NCBI RefSeq assembly: GCF_040115645.1
Contig: NC_089554.1
Coordinates: 806,001-870,000, forward strand
DNA: 64,000 nucleotides
Direction: 5' to 3'
Origin: Euwallacea fornicatus
Lineage: Eukaryota; Arthropoda; Insecta; Coleoptera; Curculionidae
The translations under genes were made by a program, and so were the position numbers. Every line of letters begins with the position of its first letter. Position 1 is the first letter of the stretch. The notes under the pieces are model-generated. The model ran no database searches, had not been told where the DNA came from, and was given only the letters and a program-made list of their open reading frames with translations. Below are positions 34,110 through 45,767 of this stretch, in pieces.

Positions 34110-35563
34110 AAGCGGAAGTGTGTTCAACTCAAAATTTTAAATGGAAACACGCGACACCTCATTTTGAAGATAATTTAATGCACACTATAACTCCCAAGTT
34201 TCTAGTCTTTGTTGCCAACAGAACCAAGATGGCGGATTTCCAAAAATGCACAAATTAAGTTATGTACGCTTAGTTGTTTTACCTTACTATAGTCCTTTTA
34301 TTCTATTACAGTGACATACATTGAATAGTATTGTTGTTATTTTGTTTTTATTATGCTAAAAAAAGGAAACTGGGTCGATAGTTAACAAATAGTGTTAAGC
34401 TGAAAACGCGATAGTAAATGAGGCAACTGAGATGGCGGATTTGGGAGATGTTCTTTAAGACCCTCCTTTAAGTGCAAGAAAGTTAGATGTGCTGTCTGGT
34501 GTTAAGTGTACGAGTATTTTAGCTTTTTAAATAATAAAAATTTGATCCGCACAAGATACATCTAGTGCAAGAGCTTAATGAGGATAATTTTGATAGGCGC
34601 TTGAACTTGTGCAAAATTATGTTACGACGTATACTAAACGAGCAACATTTTTTTTTTTAATATACGTTTCTAAGACGAATTCTCTTTCTCCCTCAACGGT
34701 ATTTTAAATCGACACAACTTCCATTACTGACCTGATGAGAATCCCGCTATTATTCACCAGGTCCATATACAACGTCAGCACAAATGGAATGTTTGGGCGA
34801 GAATATTTGGGGACATTCTGATAAGCCCATATTTTTTACGTGGTAATTTGACAGGGGAAATGTGTGTTGAGGTATTGGTGAACGCCCTTTATCCGATGGT
34901 AATAGAGATAATTGCAAATGATGATCAATACAAGCAACGCCATTTAGTATTCCGGCAAGACAGTGCGGCATTTAATTGTACATTGACCATTCGTCAGTAT
35001 TTAGATCAAACCTTTCGTGACCATTTGATTTTAAGTAGAGAGGTCGCGAAGTAGCCTCTGCGTTTTCTAGACTTAAGTCAGTTGGATTTCTTATTTATTT
35101 CCATGAGGCCACTTAAAAAGTGAAATCTACGTCATCAAATCAACATCTTTGAATGCCTTGAGGCACCGGATCATTAATGAATGTAATCAGATTACCTCTT
35201 AAATGCTTAAAAATGTTTCACGGAAGTTTCAACAAAACTTTTTCTGCTGTATAACGATCAGAGGTAGGCATTTCGAACATTTACTCAAGTTATTTGTAGT
35301 CTCTTTATTTTTATTTACAAAGCGTAAAGCAATTTCTTTTGTTGATTCAAATATTTTTTGTTACCGTAATAAAGCGAAATAGTTAAAATAACTGAACCTA
35401 AATAACTCAATTTGCGCATTTATGGAAAGTCGTCATCTTGGTTGTATTGACAACATAGACTTTAAACTCGGGGGTGATAAAGAACATTAAATTACCTTAA
35501 AAATGAGGTGTCACTCCACTTCCTTTTCAATTTTAGATTGGAGGTGAACATTCCCTCGCTTAA
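34110..35563 (+). mobile_element. Element G: degenerate transposon with TIRs of about 200 bp
   Basis: Bases 34110-34300 (GTGTTCAACTCAAAATTTTA, then GACACCTCATTTTGAAG and AACCAAGATGGCGGA) mirror 35380-35563 (TCTTGGTTGTATTG, AAAATGAGGTGTC, GGAGGTGAACATTCCC). A plus-strand transposase fragment lies inside. The outermost terminus is eroded; no clear TA pair. Confidence 0.7.
34735..35310 (+). pseudogene. Transposase fragment of element G
   Basis: The plus-strand reading gives NPAIIHQVHIQRQHKWNVWA, then ILISPYFLRGNLTGE, and HLVFRQDSAAFNCTLTIRQY with the second catalytic Asp (about 34935-34990). A damaged WxxRFLDLSQLDFLF block (about 35045-35100) follows, ending GRHFEHLL (about 35265-35290). Stops occur near 35052 and 35120. 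The N-terminal DNA-binding part and first Asp are absent. Confidence 0.7.
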
Positions 35564-36165
35564 GGAGTTGCAGATAGGGGAGTCCCAATTAGTCTAAAAT
35601 GTTTTCTCTTCAAAAAAATCGCGTAACTCTCCCAGCGTTTTTTCATAAATTCGCTTGGCTCTTCAGAATTGAGCGTGTTTAATTTTAATCCTCTGTATAA
35701 CTTGTGATCTATTTCTAGTATCTTCATGGTGCAATTTTTATATGGAAAAGGGTACTCTTTAAGATTACTGAGAGTCAAACTACGAGAAGTAACTTTCCGC
35801 CGACTGGATATCTAAAGTTTAATAAATAAATCATCGATAGAAGCTTTGATTACCATAACAATAAATCGTAGTGCATTCAAAATCTGAGTTAGCTCGTTCG
35901 AGTGTTTAATGTCGCTGAGTGGCTGAAGTTCATTAGAGATATCGCCCACTGTAATGGAATATTTAGCAGATAGGCGTCTGACACGTGTAGTTTAATATTT
36001 CACGAAGAGTGACTCCGGTATCGACATTTCGAGGTATTATCGGGCCAGTGTTGCGTGAAATTGACACCAAGAGACACCAAAGACAGAAAAAGTTCACTTT
36101 TGGTAGGCGACATGATTTCATTTATTTCAAACGATTTTTGGGTAACAAAAATCAGAAATCTTCTG
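35564..36165. other. Unassigned stretch with one repeated frame segment
   Basis: A 72-codon minus-strand frame (35560-35778) contains EYPFPYKNCTMKILEIDHKL, which resembles plus-strand segments near 50280 and 50465. Function unknown. No termini seen. Confidence 0.3.
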
Positions 36166-36239
36166 TATTTATAAAACTTACGTATAATGTACGATTATGT
36201 CTACGAGAAAATGGGAAACATTTTGATTATTTAGGATAA
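36166..36239 (+). pseudogene. Transposase C-terminal tail fragment
   Basis: Reads NVRLCLRENGKHFDYLG followed by TAA, closely resembling the tail of the intact transposase (MNLCIQENGKHFEHLL). Upstream coding sequence is not recognisable. Element H starts 10 bp further on. Confidence 0.65.
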
Positions 36240-36248
36240 TTATATATA

Positions 36249-37075
36249 CAGTGTGACCCACATAAGAGCGGGACACCCCTGTAAAATTTTTATTTGTGGT
36301 CCGATTTTGATTATTTTTTATATGTTGTAAAGCATCAAAAACTCTAGTTTGTGAGAAGTTCTTGTTGTGCTTACTTAAAATCCAAGACCCACTTTGCTTC
36401 TTTTCCATGCCGAAAATTCAAGAAAAGACATTAGGGATTTTTTTATTTTAAATTTAACTATAATAATATCTTTAGAATATTTCAACATGGTTGTATCTCA
36501 AATTTTGTTCAAAAATATTGATTAATAAAAAAGTTATTGAACAATTAAATTTGATCCACTTTACAGCAGGAGACCCGTGTAAAATATTCAATCATTTTAT
36601 GTGGAAAAAATTATAACAAAAAGATATTTACTTGATTTTAAAAAGCGTTTGCTTCGATTAAGCCACCGTTTAACTGGATACATTTCTCGTATCTTCTTCT
36701 AGTATTCCGCATTACTTTCCTAAAAGATAGGGGAGTTATCTCTTCACAGGCGCGTCTCACCCTCATGCACAGTTCTTCTCTATTTCTGGGGCGGTTTTTA
36801 TATACTTTTTGCCCAAGAGTACCCACAAAAAAAATCTAATGGGGTCAGATCGGGCGATCTGGGTGGCCATTGTATTAATGGACTATTCCGTCCGATCCAT
36901 TGGTTAGGAAAGTTTGTATTTAACCATTCCCGAACAATTCTCGCGTTATGAATAGGACCTCCATCAAGTTGAAAATACATGTTATGTGCGTATAATAGTG
37001 GAAGATCATCAATCGCATCGGTTAATTCATTTTTTAATAGTTCTAAAAAACTTGCAGAATTCATATTGTCTTCAA
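36249..37075 (-). mobile_element. Element H: 3' part of a long transposon, truncated
   Basis: The terminus CAGTGTGACCCACATAAG follows TA at 36247-36248. The minus-strand transposase C-terminal half begins about 390 bp in, leaving room for a long TIR, but the other end was not found. The reading stops abruptly at about 37070. Confidence 0.65.
36638..37064 (-). pseudogene. Transposase C-terminal half of element H
   Basis: From 37064 downward: SFLELLKNELTDAIDDLPLL, then MYFQLDGGPIHN with the second catalytic Asp, WLNTNFPNQWIGRNSPLIQW, and SPDLTPLDFF with the third Asp. A frameshift near 36830 follows, then WGTLGQKVYKNRPRNREEL and a basic tail ending NGGLIEANAF. The Asp-Asp spacing is 42. Apart from the frameshift this half is well preserved. 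The N-terminal DNA-binding region and first Asp are missing. Confidence 0.8.
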
Positions 37076-39794
37076 GAAAAAATTAGATTAACAAGAAAGC
37101 AGAGTATGTAGTGTAATTTAAAAAGATAAATAAAAAATAGTCTGATGATGAATTATTCAGGTTGAAACGTTAATAAATGTAAACAAATTGTATATGGATC
37201 TGTCAGGAACAAAAAGCGCTTTCAAAGTCTTAAATAAAAATTTCAGGTCCCTATGTAAAATAATGAAGTTGATATCAATTACTTAGTTACTAAAACCTGT
37301 ACAATGACGTTGGATATGTCGTTTTGTAAAGAATAAAAAGTTGTGAAACTTTGTAATTTAAACTTCTTGTCTGTCATAAACAGTTCACGAAATACAAGGG
37401 ATTCAAGTTTTGAGCCACTTTACTATTTTTCCATATATCTAAGAAACTACTGGAAATGTGGCAACCTTGTAACGGTTTCCGTAATCAGGTTCATAAGGTT
37501 CCAACTTTGTCTAATTTAAATGCAGTTGAAGCTCTCACCGTTTCAAAAATAGCAATGGTGGGCACTCCAAAAAGAAACACTCTGTATATTAAATCTGAAT
37601 TTTTCCAAATTTGAGTTTCTTCGAATACTTCCGAAAGTTATAAAATTTTTGACGTTTTAAAACGACACATTCTTGAAATGGCAATTGGGCAATTTTGCGC
37701 CAACTTAAAGGATCTCATGATTACCGAAATCTACATGGGTGACCTCCAGAAACGGACATCCTGTTGGGTAGATTCAGAACTAAATAAAATTCGATCTCAC
37801 GATCATGTCACATGGGAGATGGTTAGGAGTAAAAGGGAGCTAAGGGAGATTCAAACACGCGCATTGCACTTATAAACCTGATTCTTGTCTGCACTTTATG
37901 CAATCCCGATTTCGTGAACTTCATTTTTACGTTAAGGACTTTCAAATAGTTTCTTCGCTATATCAGGCTGGAATGTTCAATATTACCTAAAGGTTTCTAT
38001 CTATTTATCGGCCATTATCTATCATGCTTAGATGGCAACTAGTGAAATATGGAATATCCTTTGAAACGACGCATATAACAGCTAAGGGTATAGGAATATT
38101 ATATGGTTCTGAACCGTTATACGAGAAAACTTTCGATATATTGCCCAAGTTCTGGAAACTTTAGATACTGCCCGAGCATCCAACTACCTCTCATAAATTG
38201 CAGTCTTATCGACGTCCATCGGTATTTTACGATTTTTGCTTTCGCCTTAAATTTATGAAGAAACTTCCTTACCTATAATTGTTAATTAAAGTTTCTCCAA
38301 GGAATATCATTTTATTGCTCAGCATTAAATTCACGACAGCGAAAGGAAAAATTGATTACAAATATTACTGCATCTCAGACACCACCAAAATATGTTAATG
38401 TAATTTAAACAGTCTGCCTTTCAAGCTAAAAGGTATCAATGCCACTAGCGAATTTCCATAACTATTAACAATTTTCACCTAGATGTCAATCTACTCCCTA
38501 TGGTTCCTCACCATTCACTGTAACTGTTACTGAGCTGATTGATAACATGGCTCAACAAATTACTCTTGGGCAAATTTGAATCGAAGTTTGTGTGCTTGTT
38601 AAGTTTGGACCTCGAATGCAGCAAGATGGATGATTTCGCCATACTTCATTTCCTGCTTTTCACGTCCAAAAGACCACAATGAAATAAAAGCGTTGCGAAT
38701 TATACTATTCTTGAGGAAAACGCAGTGGTGTTTGGTAGTTTCTTCAAAGAGTAATAGTCATGCAGGCAGTGAAAAATGTAAAGAATAAATACTAAGTTGA
38801 AATGGTGGTGACACCTTTCAGGCCTGCCTATAAGAAAGTTTCTCGCTAACGTTATAAATCACTCGGGGAACATCCAGGAGGTTTTACGGAAAAGAATTAG
38901 AAAATTTAAGCTTCCAGTCCAGGAGGCAAAGATTAACCGGTTTTTAAGGACGTTGTGTCTGGAGGCGTGAAATGTGGCTTTAATGATCCTTGGGCGGCAC
39001 TTTATTAAGGGACTAACTAGTTCTGTCCTCATGGTCTGGAAAATCCTCAGATTATTTCTTCCTTTATAACGCTAATAGGGTATAATCAACACTTTTTAGC
39101 TATATCCAGCAATTCTAGATGAAAACTTCGCAGATGTTATGAAAAATGAAAAATCGGTTAGAATTAGATTACACGACTGAGTAAATTAACTTGGCGGCCA
39201 TGATATTTAGCAAATGTGTGGGCAAAGCATAGGCATAAATCCCGATTAAAGCTTAAAAACCTGCATGTGGGTGGATCACTGAGCACCAATAATTTAAAAT
39301 TAGTCTTTGTATTTATTTTTCGTTATTCAGGTTGCTGCTATCAGTACTCCAGTGCTTTTTATTAGAAAGAAATTAAATATTTCAGCATAAAGAAGATATT
39401 TTTACCCAGCTTTCAATAATCTTTCAGATGGAAGATTTGCGGACTCAAGGTTGGAAAATTTCCAAAACTTTGAAGTTGTAAATATATCTCAAGTTTTCCT
39501 GGCACACATAAATATTTTTAATGGTTTAATATGCAGGAAAAGTAATAGTTTATACTGTGGAAACGCCGGGATTTAATATAAAATGTTATTCTAAGGTAAC
39601 TAAATATACTACTTATCATAAAGATTGCAACATGGAAAAATATTGCACGTATGCATTTTAATGAATATTTATAAATATATTGACAACACTAAACAAAATA
39701 AATGTTTCAACTTTCTAGGTAATCGATGTCCAGAAAGAAAGTCTTTAACATTTTAATAATGTGTATAACCAGTTTAGGAGTTTAAATGGGTAGA
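37076..39794. other. Gene-poor stretch with an orphan transposon end
   Basis: AACACTCTG ending at 37584 before TA looks like a right terminus (inverse CAGAGTGTT), with GTTGCC-type inner sequence similar to the ends at 63286. No partner found. The remainder shows no motif. Confidence 0.35.
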
Positions 39795-40110
39795 AACTAA
39801 GCTGAACATACTTTTGAGCAAATGGACAATGTCCTTTTGATGTACACAAGAACTCTGCTAGAGTACATGATGGGTTCTCTGGTGTAGAAATTCTTCTTCC
39901 TATCATGTTCCATACGTGTTCCATGGGAGAAAGATCAGGAGAGCGTGGAGGCCTAGGAAGTAAATTAATGTTGCAGTGTCATAGAAAAGCCATAGTTATT
40001 CGAGCAATATATGGCCGTGGTTTGCCTTGCTAGAATAACATGTTTCCAATACCCTAAATGTATGGTTTAGTTTCTGGTTTTAACACATCTTGTGTTTAAC
40101 GCACGGCGTT
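39795..40110 (-). pseudogene. Tc1-like transposase fragment
   Basis: The minus-strand reading includes QGKPRPYIARITMAF (a decayed QQDNARPHTA block, with the Asp replaced by Gly, about 40035-39990). After a stop it continues INLLPRPPRSPDLSPMEHVW with the catalytic Glu (about 39975-39915), and NMIGRRISTPENPSCTLAEF. Both ends are lost; no TIR seen. Confidence 0.7.
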
Positions 40111-41590
40111 ATGTATAAAATCTTATGAATTGCACTACTGCTACAACTGAATATGTATACCAATTTTGGTTGAATTTGATGCATTAACTAGAGGTATTGA
40201 AATCTTTATGATAAATAATGTAATTAATCACAGCTTTAAACATAGTTAGTTATATCATAATATACATGTGGAAAAAAAATTCGTCACTTCCATTGTATGG
40301 TTCTCATATTTGTACTCAATAACGAAGCTAAGTTTGAGAAATATGTTAGTATTTGTCTTACAGCTCCTACGGTTTATGAGGTACTTGATTAAAACTTGGA
40401 CCTATACGTTAAGTACCAGGCGTAGCTCATATTCGGGTTTTCAGAGAACTTTGAGAATGTTTGACCTGCTTTTAAGAAAGTTTTGAAACTGCGGTTTGAG
40501 GATGATGTTTGCGAGATGATTGTGGGTAAGTGTTTGTAAAAGTCACTTGACCTGGTAAATAGACCAAGTCGAATTAATATATGAAATTTGTCTACTACCT
40601 CTCTTGCGTTAGCGCCGTCAAAATACCACGGCGAAATCCTCGTGAGGCTCATTTCTTCGGTCCCTTCGACTAGTAAATTTCACTGAAGTTGCTCGCTGAG
40701 ATTTATGTGGTTATTTTGTTTTTAAGTGCAACCAGAAGTAAACTCTCTCGACATTGGAACAGAGACAACACAAACAAGAACAACAAACAGACAAAGCGTA
40801 TGACTCGAAGGAAAAACATAATCTTGTATGATGTATTTCCATCTAAATATTAATTATAATAGTGCCGTGGCGAAGAATCAAGTTTATAACAAAATTGTCG
40901 AGAACATGAATAGGTATTGTGATTGTCGTAATGGATCATCTAATTTTAAATGCCTCAATCCAATAATATAACAGTATTAGTTCATCCATAGACTTTATTG
41001 GAGATATTTTGGATTCTCCACTGTAATTTGTCATTTTCATGGGTTATTGAGAACTTTTCTGTGGTCTGAATGTATGGTCAGCAGTATGTGTCCATCGGGA
41101 TAAAAAATGCATTTACCACGTAGGATATACTTGCATGAGGGCATTAAGTGATAAATGTCTATTAAGAACTCTTAGATTATGCTGAATGTCCCAATAATAT
41201 GGCCCTATATCCGTATCTTGAAAATTGTGACTAGGAAAATGTTTAAATCATACTAAAGGGGAGGTGATATGCTGATTAAAAATATTGTCGTGAAAATACC
41301 ACTTCCGATTATACCTTAACTGAGGATCAGCCCATTTATTTTAAATAGAATACCTCATATGTTATATCAAATTGCGATTCTGCGGAATCAACATTTTTCA
41401 TGTATAATATTCTATACCAAAATTTTATGGTTTTCGAGATATATAGAATTTTCTAAAATAAATGACGGTCGCAGCTGTTACTGTATTTTCCAACAACTCG
41501 CAAATGGCTAAGCATTTTGTAATATTTTGCGCTATTGTCCAAAATGCGTTCCTGTATTTGGATTAATAAGTTAAATCATGTTTTTTCATG
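40111..41590. other. Unassigned stretch
   Basis: An 87-codon minus-strand frame (40389-40652) containing SPWYFDGANAREVVDKF has protein-like composition but no domain I recognise. Otherwise nothing is supported. Confidence 0.3.
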
Positions 41591-42360
41591 CAGGATGTTC
41601 AAAAAGATAGTTCAAAATTTTAATTTAAAAAGTGTCAAAAACTCTCATTTCGTAAATAGGAATCCCCTATTTTTTCTATAAATAAACATTTAACATTCAA
41701 AATAAGTACTACTTAATTGTCGATACTTGAACCTAGCCATATCCATTTTATTTAAAAAAAGTACTTTTCAATGTTAAGTTTTATAGCAGTACCCGTAAAT
41801 TATACAAATGAGATTTTCTCAATACATTTGTTATTTATGGTGAATATAAGAAAATATTAACGAGAACATGTCATACATTTGGTAGTCGATATCTACAAAA
41901 AACAAAGCCATCACCAAAAGTCCTCAGACGCATCATGGGTCATTTTAAAACTAGCGGATCTGTCAGAACACTTTACAGAAAAAAACAAGTCTGTTGTTAG
42001 TTATGAAATGATTGAAACTGAAATTTGAAAATTAGTAAAAACTACATTAATAACTCCAACTCTTATTTTTTTGGAAAACTCTAAATATCTAAAAAACTGT
42101 AAAATTTCGGTATAAAACATTATTCACGAACATTTTTTAATCGATACATACCTTCATTTCAGTATAATACCCAAATTTCTTCTTTTTCCGTGTCATAGTT
42201 TTCAAGACACGAATAGAGACCCACATTCGTGGACGTCCCACGAATTTCAATGGAAAAAGAAGAAACACGAATGAGCAAAGCAAGTTGTTATTCGCGTGTG
42301 AGGTATTCAGTGAATATGTGGGCAAGCCATATTGTACCGTTTAAAAAGTCGTGTTAACGC
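41591..42360 (+). pseudogene. Heavily decayed DUF4817/DDE transposon relic
   Basis: An end-like CAGGATGTTCAAAAAGATAG lies at about 41592. The plus-strand reading then gives YLQKTKPSPKVLRRIMGHFK and TSGSVRTLYRKK (about 41895-41990), matching the N-terminal helix-turn-helix. An HPYHF-like IPSFQYNTQIS follows (about 42145), then YSVNMWASHIVPF (about 42307-42345), matching the FSVNVWAGI block before the second Asp. Many stops. No right end identified. Confidence 0.55.
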
Positions 42361-42739
42361 CTAGAAACTTCCAGATGGAGGACCACTCAGCCCCAGTAAA
42401 TTAAAAGTATTGCGTGTTTTTATTTATCTGTGTTCAAATTCGTATTAAAAACTATATTTGAGTGCTGTTCTCGTTGAAATGTTTCGATACTGTCCAAAAA
42501 TATAATAATGGAACTAAATTGAAGTTTTCGTTTGAATACCCGTTATACCGAGAATTGAGCCATTACCAACCCATGGAAAACTTTTACTTCATTAAGCCCT
42601 TGTATATCAATCAGTGAACTGAGGGGTTTCTCATCTTATTATCCCCAACACAAAGTTAAATGTCAACAATTGATTAAGAAACATATTCATTCTCGGAAAA
42701 ATAGTGAATAGAAATATGGAATTGGAAAGCTTTTTGTTT

Positions 42740-43025
42740 GCAGCCTCAGGCCATATCCTAAGCGAGGGAGAAAGCGGGCAGAAAGGTTTAACTGTAAATC
42801 GCAACTTATATATCTTGGTCTTTCAGTCGGGGAACAAAGTTTTGGTTCGCGCCTATCGGCAGTTTTTTACTTTGGACAGGACACTCAAAAGGTCCTTTCT
42901 TTTATGTGAAGGGCCATATATTGTCCAACAATGCGTGGGACTAAACGCATTTGCCTGCGTAATGTGAACAGGATCTGAGACTTAATAAACCGGATGGTGT
43001 GAACTTAAAATCTTATAAGGAATTC
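42740..43025 (+). pseudogene. Gypsy-type retrotransposon integrase C-terminal relic
   Basis: The plus-strand reading FQSGNKVLVRAYRQFFTLD, then KRSFLLCEGPYIVQQCVGLN (about 42822-42950), fits the GDKVLVR...KKFFLLYEGPY.V....N.Y segment after the integrase core in Gypsy-type Pol. A frameshift near 42958 leads to RLNKPDGVNLKSYKEF, like the family's usual ending. No LTR, core integrase or RT was found beside it. Confidence 0.55.
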
Positions 43026-43934
43026 CTAATGTTGAGTGGGCGAATGGTCAGTATGGTTGTTGTTATGTTGCGGTACACAGTGGTTTAGTGTATTTGTTCG
43101 GTAATAAGTAGTCCATGGCATTTCAACTTGTTTTGTGAATTTCTATATTTATTTTAGTGATGGTTGGGGTATTTTAGGAGTTTAAATTGAAATTCAATAT
43201 TGGTATTTAGACTTAAGTTTTTCATTGACTTTTTTAAGTCTAATTTGAATAATTAAAAAATTACCTGATGAAGTAAATCAACTTTATAAGCAGTATGCAG
43301 GGTTAGAAAGAGAATCGATTAGGAATAATGATCGAGTAGCATCTGTTTCGTTCGCTGGTCAAATTAACCAAAACCAACTGATATTAATTGTTTAATTAAT
43401 AACAATGTCGGTTAAAACATCATTTAATAATTATTAGATATTAAATTAATGGATCTATAAATGCAATAATCCTTAATCACTATAAGGTGGTATATCTTAG
43501 AATATTAGTAAAATGGGGTAAGGTGTCATGTTGATTGGTCGCGATGTGTATGTTGTGAATGTTTTGTAATAGTGACGTTCTTCCCATGTGAATTCTGGAA
43601 AATTCCAGGTCAGAAGCAGGGCGGGAGGGACTAATTTGTGGTACTGCAATCTGGCATTTGTCATTCCAAAACACATGGGGAAGGCATCTGCGTTTTTAGC
43701 ATAATTGCAGGGCTAACTGAATAAATCAATCGCAGATCTTCTTGGAATTATCCGATAGCAGAAAAAACATGCCCTTACGGGTCTGACAAAAAACACTCCA
43801 ACTAATAAATTTCTGCTAAAAGGCTATTAACGGATGAGAAGTAACAGATAAGCGTTTAACAGCACCTCTTATCGATATCTTGGAATGAACGATTATGCCC
43901 AAAAAAAAGTCATTCCTCATCGATGGAAAAGAAG
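43026..43934. other. Unassigned stretch
   Basis: No motif or terminus recognised; a 64-codon minus-strand frame at 43480-43674 is not supported. Confidence 0.3.
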
Positions 43935-44630
43935 AATTGCAGAGTGTTTGACACACTTTAAATGTTCACCTCTCCAACGGTAACAGCATTCACCTTGTCT
44001 GGACGCCCTCTCACATCGGTATACCTGGAAATGAAAAAGCTGACGTGGCTGCCAAAGAGACCTTAAACTTGGAACTTCCGGTCGTACAAGTTCAGCTGCT
44101 ACGGAACCTTAGAAATTTTTTTACAGAGATAATTAGAAAGAAATGGCAAAACTATTGGAGTTCATCTAAAATTAAACTTTCGCGAATTGAACCTCTTATC
44201 CTGATATCCAAAATCTCACGCATGAACAGAAAGGACACCACTATAATCAAAAGACTCCGAATAGGACATACGAGAATCATCCATGGATATCTGATGGAAA
44301 GAAAAAAACCCACCACATCGTGCCCACTGCAATAATATAGTCCTCACGGTTCAACACATTTTAATTAACTGTCCTCAATTCAATACTAGAAGAGCTATAC
44401 ACAATATTAGTGAAGATCTCCAAGAAAACCTAACCATCTCAGATAAACAACATGAACTTATAAAGTATTTAAAATCTATAGATATGTACAGACTTATCTA
44501 AGATCAATATTCCGGATTCACGTAGATAGTAACTAAACGATATTAACAAATAATATTATTGTATAAATATCTGATGTACCAAGTGCCAGTGATCGTGGAT
44601 GTTGAGGCACTATAATTAATAAAAAAAATA
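43935..44630 (+). mobile_element. 5'-truncated Jockey-clade LINE
   Basis: Retains only the RNase H domain, C-terminal zinc-finger-like tail and 3' UTR. The UTR includes GATGTTGAGGCACTATAATT (44600-44619) and an A-rich tail at 44620-44629. 5' truncation is typical of target-primed LINE insertions. Confidence 0.75.
43950..44502 (+). pseudogene. Jockey LINE RNase H and C-terminal region, frameshifted
   Basis: The plus-strand reading SIHLVWTPSHIGIPGNEKAD (about 43989-44050) is the RNase H C-terminal block with the WxPSHxGIxGNExAD signature. FTEIIRKKWQNYW follows, then IKRLRIGHTRIIHGYLM (about 44250-44300), the pre-zinc-finger segment of Jockey ORF2. A frameshift near 44315 moves the reading to HCNNIVLTVQHILINCPQF, a C2H-type motif, ending at TAA near 44500. 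Reverse transcriptase and endonuclease are absent. Confidence 0.8.
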
Positions 44631-44634
44631 TATA

Positions 44635-44765
44635 TTCACGTCTCATCCATTTTAGTTTACTCTATATTTTCGTTTCTCGACTCGTTTTCCCTAGGTTCTG
44701 AAGACGATGACATATTTGTGGCCGATATGCTGCCAAGGGAATTCGTTCGAGCCTTGAGTATTATT
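44635..44765 (+). repeat. Dispersed repeat similar to 22281-22405
   Basis: Starts directly after the LINE A-rich tail with TTCACGTCTCATCCATTTTA, so the LINE probably inserted at or in a copy of this repeat. Confidence 0.5.
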
Positions 44766-45596
44766 TTATTTATTTTTCCGAACCTATTATTTTCAATTTT
44801 AATTCAGAATAATGTGCAATTCCACCACTCCGACGATGCCTATTCATATATGAAACAATATTTCCCAAAAAATAAAAAATGGATTGTGGTTGTGTCACAT
44901 TCAGCCCACAGAACCCCATTAAAGAATAAACGCTCGAGTTAAACTTTAACGTATAATATTGATTATTTTTAAGTTCTTGAATTGTTATAGAAATGTTTTC
45001 CGTTGAAGTGAAATAATATAAATGTTGCATTAGTTTTGGTTCGTCCTGCATTCCCCATTTAATCGCATTTACTTGATGGTAACTAAGGAAGTTATTTGCG
45101 ACTTTCGATGTTCAGACCACCTACCCGCATTTCTCGCGTGTGAGCGGTAAATCATTTTCACCCCACTTTGCCGCATGTTCGCATAAAAATTTAATACCTC
45201 GAACAAAGGATCGTATCTGAGACATTTTGAAAAATCTGGTGTCTGAATGGCCATTTTAACGAAAACAAAAACCCCACATAACCAACCCCTTTGCAAAAAT
45301 CCCGGCAATATTTTAAATAAGACATGCAGAAGCAAATATACTTGATTCGGTAAATAGGTTGCGGAATATAGAGCAGTTTTTGGAATGAAGCGAGGCAAAA
45401 GCACGACGATCTCGCCATATATTTGTCAACGTTTTGCTCCTGTTTCCGGAATTTATTTCAAACATTGCAGATGCACAGTTTACATTGCCGGTGAACTGTA
45501 AAATAAACCGTATATAGGCTAAGAAAAACGACGTTCTTTGGATATTCTTGATCATGAACGTTTTCAAACTAACGAAATTTACAATATACTGAGTAG
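44766..45596. other. Unassigned stretch
   Basis: Overlapping frames of 75-111 codons occur on the minus strand (45069-45567) in two phases without recognised motifs. I do not support a gene. Confidence 0.3.
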
Positions 45597-45767
45597 TAGA
45601 ACGCTTATAAAACGTATTGCAACACGTTTATAACCCTTATAAACCTATTGTTTAAAATTGCATATCAAGTATAATTTTATTTAAAAGAAGTCATTTAATG
45701 CATTTTTTTGGCTTTTAACTCCTAAAATCCTATCCAGCTACCCCTACTAATTTTCTATTTTCAAATA

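Noticed and set aside
45069..45567. Cluster of overlapping minus-strand frames (75-111 codons)
   Set aside because: Different phases, no motif, no evidence of a joined reading.
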